NCBI RefSeq assembly: GCF_024166365.1
Contig: NC_064827.1
Coordinates: 47,892,635-47,956,634 of the forward strand
Origin: Elephas maximus indicus
Taxonomy: Eukaryota; Chordata; Mammalia; Proboscidea; Elephantidae
Length of the DNA: 64,000 nucleotides
Direction: 5' to 3'
Below, one piece after another: positions 59,801 through 64,000 of the stretch. Numbering within the stretch: the stretch's first letter is position 1; every line of letters starts with the position of its first letter. Under the pieces are notes generated by a model that had not been told where the DNA came from, made no database searches, and worked only from the letters and a program-made list of their open reading frames with translations. Both the position numbers and the translations under genes were made by a program.

Positions 59801-60951
59801 CCTGTTTTACCAAACGAAGGGGCAGTAAGGTTTGTGTCCCTTGAGATCAGTGGACCAAGAGTCAGGAATCCTAGGTTCCTAGGTTCTCATCCTGGCTCTT
59901 TGCAGCCTTGGCCAAGTCATTTGCCCTCTATGGGCCTCAATTTGCTCATGTTTAAAATGTGATGTTGAACTAGATGACGAAATGACTGTTGATACAAAAA
60001 TCATAGCTTTTTGTATCAACAGCATTCTGTATACCAGGTACATTATATATATTGCTGCTAATCTTCAGAGTTTTTTTTTTTTATTGTGCTTTAAGTGAAA
60101 GTTTACAAATCAGGTCAGTCTCTCATACAAAAGTTTACATACACCTTGCTGTACACTCCTAATTGCTCTCCCTCTGATGAGATAGCTCAGTACTTCCCTC
60201 CCCTCTCTCCTTGTATACATTTGGGTAGCTTCTGGACGCCTCTGCCCTTTCATCTCCCCTCCCAACAGGAGATGCCAACATAGTCTCATGTGTCGACTTG
60301 ATCCAAGAAGCTTGTTTTAGAGTTCTTTGACAACATATACATTAAAAAAAAAATCAAAAATCCTTTGCCATCGATTCGATTCCAACTCATAGTGACCCTG
60401 TAGGACAGAGTAGAATTGCCCCATAGGCACTATTATTTCCCGTTTAACAGAGAATCTAAAACCTAGTCTGAGCATACTGCTTATAACCAAGTGAACTGGG
60501 ATTTGAACTGGGCTCTGTTGATAGTCTGAGCCCTTTATTGTAAAGGCCTCTCCTCAAGAGTCTGGATTCACCCTACACTGCTGAGTTCCTGTTATGGGAT
60601 ACTGTTCTAGGCACCATGGGGGATAACAGTGTCTCTGCTCTCAAGGTACCTTTTGAAGACTCATCAGGGAACTTTGGTATAAAGCAAATGTGTGATAGTT
60701 ACTTCTATGATGCTGTTAATGAGTCTTAATTTTGTCTGCAGCTGGGTAAATCTGTGGTGGCCAAAGTGAAAATTCCAGAAGGCACTGTTATAACACTAGA
60801 CATGCTCACTGTGAAGGTGGGTGAGCCAAAAGGCTATCCCCCTGAAGACATCTTTAATCTGGTGGGCAAGAAGGTCCTAGTCACTGTTGAAGAAGACGAC
60901 ACCATCATGGAAGAATCGGTAGAAAATCATGGCAAAAAAATCAAATTTTAA
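41678..60951 (+). CDS. NANS: NANS, N-acetylneuraminate-9-phosphate synthase (6 coding exons)
   Basis: Coding exons are 41678-41809, 45887-46102, 54296-54395, 55299-55453, 58348-58614 and 60742-60951; together 1080 nt, 359 residues plus TAA, exactly the human length. The cytosolic enzyme condenses N-acetylmannosamine-6-phosphate with phosphoenolpyruvate to give sialic acid 9-phosphate. The NeuB TIM barrel covers about residues 20-275, with AEIGQNHQGD (Glu24), the GYSGHE motif (His217) and LERHITLDK (His238). The 21-residue spacing of these histidines equals that of the metal ligands His215 and His236 in bacterial NeuB. Residues about 291-350 form the antifreeze-like SAF domain (KIPEGTVITLDMLTVKVGEP), which completes the active site in the dimer partner. 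The ATG is in a GCCACCGCCATG context. The few changes from human are conservative, such as a C-terminal IKF for IKS. No defect was seen. Confidence 0.97.
42030..42240 (+). mobile_element. L2 3'-region fragment
   Basis: CAGTGGCTCTGCGCTGCCCG, then AAAATCGAAACCCTTTAACA, then TGATCAGGCCTGTCCTG follow the L2 word order (CAGTGGCTCCCATTGCCCTC...). The limits are approximate. Confidence 0.55.
42439..42602 (-). mobile_element. AfroSINE, second subtype, first of a tandem pair
   Basis: The reverse copy is flanked by exact CTTGGCACATA at 42428-42438 and 42603-42613. The right-hand duplicate also serves as the left flank of the next SINE. Confidence 0.92.
42614..42785 (-). mobile_element. AfroSINE, second of a tandem pair
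   Basis: A reverse copy of the standard type, flanked by CTTGGCACATA at 42603-42613 and CTTGGCACGTA at 42786-42796. The three target copies show two independent insertions into one site. Confidence 0.92.
43125..43202. repeat. Polypyrimidine tract
   Basis: About 75 bases are almost only C and T on the + strand, with repeated CTTCCC words. Such tracts can adopt triplex structure; no function is evident here. Confidence 0.7.
43330..43500 (-). mobile_element. MIR SINE, antisense
   Basis: GCTAGCATTTGCTGAGTGTT, GCACAATCTCATTTAATGCC and CTCAGAGGAGGTAAGTAACT follow the reverse strand of MIR. Confidence 0.7.
45019..45232 (-). mobile_element. AfroSINE, second subtype
   Basis: A reverse copy runs from AAAACCAGTTGTCATCAAGT to CACCACCCAGGAACTCC. 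No clean target duplication was found. Confidence 0.85.
45887..46102 (+). CDS. NANS: NANS coding exon 2
   Basis: The exon encodes residues 45-116, from ECGADCAKFQKSELEYKFNR to EEIGIFFTASGMDE, with conserved Lys and His residues of the substrate site (AKFQK, TSKHSWGKTYGEHKRH). The acceptor GATGTGTGTTTCAG has a weak pyrimidine tract. The donor is GAG|GTGAGC, phase 0. Confidence 0.96.
46776..46882 (-). mobile_element. AfroSINE, truncated
   Basis: The 3' half is present in reverse: CCCCGTTGCCGTCAAGTCGA to TTTCCAAGGAGCGCCTAG. It faces the forward copy at 46987. Confidence 0.85.
46987..47137 (+). mobile_element. AfroSINE, lacking the first part of its head
   Basis: The copy starts at AGTGCTATGCTGCCAACC and runs to a T/G-rich tail. 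Its body can pair with the inverted copy 105 bp upstream. Confidence 0.85.
47370..48345 (+). mobile_element. L1M 3' region, sense, with nested antisense L1 piece
   Basis: TATGGCTGAAATAAAAAACG, GTAGAATGGTACACCCACTC, GTATGGCCCAGCAATTGCCA and TGGGAACAACCCAGATGTTC appear in L1 order. The copy ends at TCTCAAAATAAAAAGTTT. A pyrimidine tract and an antisense L1 end (CAGCTTTCTGAGATATAATT, about 47500-47610) interrupt it. Confidence 0.75.
48492..48567. repeat. Degenerate tandem repeat, four units of 17-20 bp
   Basis: The units begin at 48492, 48511, 48531 and 48551. They share the pattern GCTNTMYGGYRCAYACCTCT with several mismatches each; the last is incomplete. Confidence 0.8.
48585..48745 (+). mobile_element. 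MIR SINE
   Basis: CAGAGCCAGATTTTGAATTT, GGTTATTTAACCTCTATGTA and GGGTTGCTGTGAGCATTAAA follow MIR in sense. A second, weaker copy follows at about 48770-48900 (CTGCTGTTAACTCTCAGTGT). Confidence 0.65.
49280..49435 (+). mobile_element. MIR SINE
   Basis: CTTTGAGCCTCATTTGGCTC, ATCTGCAAAAATGGGGTAAT and GGGCTGTGGCGAGGATTAAA match MIR in sense. Confidence 0.7.
49609..49816 (-). mobile_element. AfroSINE, second subtype
   Basis: A diverged reverse copy runs from GCTAGTTGCTCCTCGAGTTG to GCGCCACCCAGAGACTCTT. It directly abuts the LINE insertion at 49825. Confidence 0.82.
49825..50590 (-). mobile_element. Afrotherian LINE 3' end, antisense, with 11-bp target-site duplication
   Basis: A T-run, then TTGTGCTTTAGATGAAGCTT, starts the antisense tail. 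The rest includes AGTGGAGTATCCTAGATGGC and GCTTCCATGACCTTGCCTTG. TTGGAAAATGC at 49814-49824 and 50591-50601 fixes an insertion of 766 bp. It shares its UTR wording with 38961-39809. The clade (L1 or RTE) is not resolved. Confidence 0.88.
52161..52210. repeat. 25-bp tandem repeat whose units are palindromic
   Basis: Two units (52161-52185 and 52186-52210) differ at one base. Each starts GCTCAT and ends ATGAGC before CCA, so each can fold into its own hairpin. Confidence 0.93.
52329..52352 (-). mobile_element. AfroSINE tip, first part of an interrupted copy
   Basis: AGTGGCCCTCAAGTCAATTC is the 3' end of a reverse AfroSINE. The copy continues at 52576 after a LINE insertion. Confidence 0.85.
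52353..52575 (-). mobile_element. LINE 3' end inserted into an AfroSINE
   Basis: A T-run and GAACATTTAGGGGAAAGTTT, AATTAGTTTCCCGTTCAACG mark the antisense tail, related to 38961-39809. An exact 17-bp repeat, GCCCTCAAGTCAATTCT, at 52336-52352 and 52576-52592 lies in the host SINE. Confidence 0.9.
52576..52770 (-). mobile_element. AfroSINE, second part of the interrupted copy
   Basis: The copy continues from GACTTGGCGACCCCATGTGT to CACACCACCCAGGGATTCC, second subtype. Confidence 0.88.
54296..54395 (+). CDS. NANS: NANS coding exon 3
   Basis: The exon encodes residues 117-149 plus one base, MAVEFLHELNVPFFKVGSGD and TNNFPYLEKTAKK, the strand carrying the KVGSGDTNN phosphate-binding motif. The acceptor is GATCTTTGTAG and the donor AAAAG|GTGAGT, phase 1. 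Confidence 0.96.
54396..55298 (+). other. NANS intron 3
   Basis: The intron contains one reverse AfroSINE (54501-54655) and an antisense MIR (about 54840-54990). Nothing else was recognised. Confidence 0.85.
54501..54655 (-). mobile_element. AfroSINE
   Basis: A near-complete reverse copy runs from AAAACCCCATTGCCGTTGAG to AACCACTGTGCCACCAGGG. Confidence 0.88.
55299..55453 (+). CDS. NANS: NANS coding exon 4
   Basis: The exon completes Gly150 and encodes residues 151-201, RPMVISSGMQSMDTMKQVYQ to EPEDVNLRVIS. It includes the conserved LQCTSAYP strand of NeuB enzymes. The acceptor is CGCTACTCAG and the donor TCG|GTGAGC, phase 0. Confidence 0.96.
55619..56047 (-). mobile_element. ERVL-MaLR solo LTR, antisense
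   Basis: On the - strand it starts TGTTAGACATTGAAATGTGT, a typical MaLR LTR beginning, and ends with CCAGAACTGTTAGACAATAA and GCAGCCATAGGAAACA. Its length, about 430 bp, fits a whole LTR. No internal retroviral sequence is attached. Confidence 0.75.
56677..56890 (-). mobile_element. AfroSINE, longer subfamily
   Basis: A reverse copy has the extra CTTTATGGAAGCAGACTGCC segment, then CACCAGAGCTCC at the head end. Confidence 0.88.
57660..57850 (+). mobile_element. L2 LINE fragment
   Basis: TGGTTTTCAAGGCCTTTGCC and CCTTCTGGCCACCCTCAC resemble the L2 3' region. The limits are approximate. Confidence 0.5.
58348..58614 (+). CDS. NANS: NANS coding exon 5
   Basis: The exon encodes residues 202-290, with GYSGHETGIAISVAAVALGA, LERHITLDKTWKGSDHSASL and the end CEMACNQK. 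It carries both presumed metal-binding histidines (217 and 238) and the linker to the SAF domain. The acceptor is TTCTATTTTAAAG, an unusual AAAG end but in frame; the donor is AAG|GTGGGT. Confidence 0.96.
60071..60318 (-). mobile_element. Afrotherian LINE 3' end, antisense
   Basis: A T-run, then ATTGTGCTTTAAGTGAAAGT and ACAAATCAGGTCAGTCTCTC, matches the copy at 37019. AGAGTT before and after may be the target duplication. Confidence 0.78.
60341..60428 (-). mobile_element. AfroSINE, truncated
   Basis: Only the 3' half in reverse is present: TTTGCCATCGATTCGATTCC to GAATTGCCCCATAGG. Confidence 0.85.
60742..60951 (+). CDS. NANS: NANS coding exon 6 with stop codon
   Basis: The exon encodes residues 291-359, the whole SAF (antifreeze-like) domain: LGKSVVAKVKIPEGTVITLD, then GYPPEDIFNLVGKKVLVTVE, ending HGKKIKF and TAA at 60949-60951. 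The acceptor is TTTTGTCTGCAG. Confidence 0.97.
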   Translation: MGKSVVAKVKIPEGTVITLDMLTVKVGEPKGYPPEDIFNLVGKKVLVTVEEDDTIMEESVENHGKKIKF

Positions 60952-60952
60952 A

Positions 60953-60958
60953 ATTAAA
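60953..60958 (+). terminator. NANS: NANS poly(A) signal (ATTAAA)
   Basis: ATTAAA begins 2 bases after the stop codon, followed by GTCCCATTCTCTG and a GT-rich tract (TTGGGTGTGTGTGGGTGAGG) at 60999-61018. The 3' untranslated region is therefore only about 30 bases if this signal is used. Confidence 0.75.
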
Positions 60959-62454
60959 GTCCCATTCTCTGAACTCTGAATTGCCTTGCTGGTACTGTTG
61001 GGTGTGTGTGGGTGAGGTCGGGGCGGGGGGGAGGTAGTGATCTCCAGAGACCTGGCTTTCATCCATCACCCCAGTCCCCAGACAGCAGATATCTCTGGGC
61101 CAGGCCTGATGGACGGGTACAAAGAACAAATAGGCAGTCTCTTCAAGCTGGCTGACCCAGCAGGGGAGGCAGGCTCGAAAACAAATAATTACTGTCCAGT
61201 TGCTACGTGTGTGCACAGAGGGGCAAGAGCTGGCTGTACGGATCCTCTCCTTTAAGCCTTCCTCCTCACTCTCCCAAAAACCAAACCCAAATGACCTGAA
61301 GTCTCATCTCCATACAGTCCTCTGGCTGTCTCTCCTTTACTTCTCTACTGCCTTAGCCCTGTCTTGGGCTCTGTCTGTGTAGCAGCCACTCTGCATTAGA
61401 GAAGTGATTGGTCAATGGGTCTTGCAGGCAGAGAAATGCCAAAAGCCCTCCTATCTCTGTGAGCAAGAGGAAAGAAGGGCCATTCATGCCTTCTTCCAAC
61501 AAATACTGAGGGCCTACTCTGTGCCAGGCACTGCTTTAGGCACTGAGGCCACAGCAGTGGAGCCCCAAATCCCTGTCTTCATGGAGCTTCCATTCAGGTG
61601 GGGACAGGTGCACAAGAAACCAAGAGCACAGTAAGTGAGGGAACCACACAGGATGTTAGAAGGTGATGTATGCTTGGGGACCAAAGAGAGCAGCAGAAGG
61701 TGGATGGGGAGTGCAGGCTTGGAGGTTGCCCATGGTGGGAATGCTGAAATCAGCCCTTCCATTATCTACACAATTTTATGGCACACATTTTCAAAGTTAC
61801 AAACCCAGCTAACAAGGATGCTTGTTTTACTTCCTTGAACAAGCATGAACCTTTTATGGAGACTCAGTGTCATACTCACCTTTGATCTTTTGAACCAATA
61901 CTGAGATTAATACTTCTTTTCAAATGTATGCTCAAATCTCTGTTCGTATTTATTTGGCCTTGTTTACTATAATTCATCTTGTTTCAAAGTATATATTTGA
62001 GTCTCTTTTCAAATGCATATGATTAGCATTTGTGCATTTAAAGCCAAGTTTATAACCTTTGGCTCATTTGAGCCTAACAGCATTGGTAGGTAGAGTCATT
62101 ACCACCATTTTACGGGTAATGCTCTGAGAAGTAGAGTGACTAGCCTGAAGTCACTCAATTGCTTGTGGCTGGCATAGGCTTTAGCACAGAGTAGACATTT
62201 GATAGTGGATCATTTTTGTCCTTTAAAGCCCAGCTCTGTTTCTGCTACATGAATTCCAAACTCTCAAAGCAAGTCTCCCTCTGGGTGAAAGGCAATCCCA
62301 AGATAGCATCAAGTCCCACAGAGTAACCAGGCAAGAGATGAGCATCACAGGCAATAAGGGCTCAATGACAGAGGGGCTGCGGCAACCACGCACTGGCCAG
62401 CAACCCACTGCAGTCATTCTGAAAAGTGAGGCCTTGTGGGCAGCAGTACAAACC

Positions 62455-62605
62455 TATTGCTGATGGCATCTAAGACCCCCAACTCCATCGCTAGCTGTGT
62501 GACCTTGGGCAAGTTATTCAACCTGTCTCCATTTTGACGTGTAGAATTAGGAGAATGACTTTTACCTCCTAGGGTTGATTTGAGGATCAAAAGGGTTGTA
62601 AAGCA
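62455..62605 (+). mobile_element. MIR SINE
   Basis: AGCTGTGTGACCTTGGGCAA and GTTATTCAACCTGTCTCCAT match MIR in sense, followed by GTTGATTTGAGGATCAAAAG. Confidence 0.8.
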
Positions 62606-62614
62606 TTAAAACAG

Positions 62615-63101
62615 TGTCTTAGTTATCTAATGTTGCTGTAACAGAAATACAAGTGGATGACTTTAATAAAGATAAATTTATTTTCTCACAGTCTAGGATG
62701 CTAGAAGTCTGAATTCAGGGTGCCAGCTCCAGGGGAAGGCTTTCTCTCTCTGTAGGCTCTGGAAGAAGGTCCTTGTCATCAATCTTCCTTGGCAGAGAAG
62801 CTTCCCAGCACAGGGGGTGGTATGAGGTCCCCGTGTCTCTCTGCTTGCTTCACTCTTTTACATCTCAAGGGACTGATCTGAGACATAACCTAATCTTGTA
62901 GATTAAGTCCTACCTCCTTAACAGAATTGCCTCTAACCTCACCTCATTAACATCACAGAGATAGGATTTACAACACATAGGAAAATCACATCAGATGACA
63001 AAATGATGGAAAATCACACGATACTGGCAATCATGGAGTAGCGAAGTTGACACACATTTTTTTTGTGGTGGGGAGGAGAGAACACAATTCAATCCGTAAC
63101 A
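62615..63101 (-). mobile_element. ERVL-MaLR-type solo LTR, antisense
   Basis: On the - strand it starts TGTTACGGATTGAATTGTGT and ends with the AATAAATTTATC-like signal region and GTTACAGCAACATTAGATAA. It belongs to the same broad group as 55619-56047 but differs in the middle, suggesting an afrotherian subfamily. No internal sequence is attached. Confidence 0.7.
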
Positions 63102-64000
63102 GTCTCCAGCACTAGAGTCACTGCTGTTTTTACTTGGCCCCTATGGCTGTGGGTCAAGGAACAAGTTTTGGTCCTCAGGGATAGACAGAGATGTGGGATC
63201 AAGTGTACCCACCTTCCCTACATCTGCAATGTCCTCTGCCTGTCAGAATTAGGCTCTGGGCCATTCCCAGTAGAATTAATTTCCCTTTTTGGGGGGATTC
63301 CTGCAGTACAATGCTTAGACATCTATCCAGCTAGTTTTAAAGGTACTTTGGAGGTTTCTTCTACCTTGTATTCTACTTATATTAGGTTGACTCACATGAA
63401 AGTGCCACTCTTAGGTCAAAACGATTGGAAATTGGCAGATTCACATGGTAAGCCTCATTAATGCACTGAGGCTATGAGCGGGCTTTGGCCTGGCATCTTC
63501 CTCACCCTATCACTGCCCTCCCCACCAAGAAGATGCTTTAACACAGTATTGCTTCAAGCCACATCCAGGGAATTTGACAAAATCAGGATGCTGAACCTTA
63601 AGAACTGAGGCACAAACCCTGGAAAGAGGCCTACTTCCCACCCCCCCGCCGCCCCCACTACAGGAGCTGGCTCCCTATGGGGACCTGCTGGTGTGGCCTT
63701 CTCTATTTCTGTCACTCCGTCTGGAAAACTGGGCTGTCTGGATTTCCTTGGCAACACCTGGACTTGAGGGATTTGAGGAGCATGGGGATGTCTGGGGTTG
63801 CCCACACCCCACTCATGGCTTTACTATTTGTCCCAAGACAGCTGGGAAGACTACCTGTGGTTGGTTAGCTTCAGTCACCTGCTGATTTCTTCCCAACATC
63901 CCCTGAGAAATGAATAAGCAGTAAAATCCCCCAGGCTGAAAGCGGGTCCAGAAGGGTTGGGCCAGAGGGCAGATAAGACACTTTTCTGGAGGGTAGGGGA

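Larger units (their letters stand above)
58615..60741 (+). other. NANS intron 5
   Basis: A LINE 3' end (60071-60318), a truncated AfroSINE (60341-60428) and a MIR-like piece (about 59870-59970) are present. The stretch 58620-59860 shows nothing recognisable. Confidence 0.8.
60985..64000. other. Downstream flank of NANS
   Basis: No coding exon was recognised on either strand. An antisense MIR piece (about 62060-62165), a sense MIR (about 62455-62605) and an antisense MaLR LTR (62615-63101) are present. In human, TRIM14 ends on the opposite strand just beyond NANS, so its 3' untranslated region could lie here; no SPRY-coding sequence was seen. The stretches 61100-62060 and 63110-64000 are otherwise unassigned. 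Confidence 0.7.

Noticed and set aside
61000-64000. TRIM14 coding sequence expected on the - strand.
   Set aside because: No SPRY, coiled-coil or B-box wording was found in the open frames; at most its untranslated end may be here.

Overview
The window is nuclear DNA of a placental mammal, almost certainly an afrotherian and most likely an elephant. Two orthologues of human chromosome 9q22 genes lie head to tail on the + strand, ANP32B then NANS, with normal GT-AG introns. Introns and spacers are full of tRNA-derived SINEs of the AfroSINE type, which are confined to Afrotheria. Old mammalian repeats (MIR, L2, L1M, MaLR LTRs, a hAT fragment) are also present. Nothing prokaryotic was seen.

Layout: 1-3050 is intergenic, with one intact AfroSINE. 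About 3050-5600 is a large CpG island containing the ANP32B promoter and first exon. ANP32B runs from its ATG at 3985 to its stop at 27704, in seven coding exons that read through without a break to 255 residues, with a poly(A) signal at 28068. The 13-kb spacer at 28.1-41.4 kb holds nested SINE/LINE insertions, an L1 3' end and three good CTCF-like motifs in convergent orientation. A smaller CpG island at 41.4-41.9 kb carries the NANS promoter, with a paired CCAAT arrangement. NANS runs from 41678 to 60951 in six coding exons giving 359 residues, the human length, with an ATTAAA signal only 2 bases after the stop codon. From 61 kb to the end I see no exon; by synteny the 3' end of TRIM14 on the opposite strand should lie close by.

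ANP32B encodes an acidic leucine-rich-repeat nuclear histone chaperone. NANS encodes the cytosolic N-acetylneuraminate-9-phosphate synthase of sialic acid synthesis. They are neighbours by conserved synteny, not partners in a pathway. Both look intact and functional. Exon limits come from reading frame, splice consensus and recalled human protein sequences; no alignment was run. I found no undescribed biological system. The most useful leads are the convergent CTCF motifs between the genes, the CCAAT/UPRE-like NANS promoter, the changed ANP32B start codon context, and several insertions that can be ordered in time by their target-site duplications.
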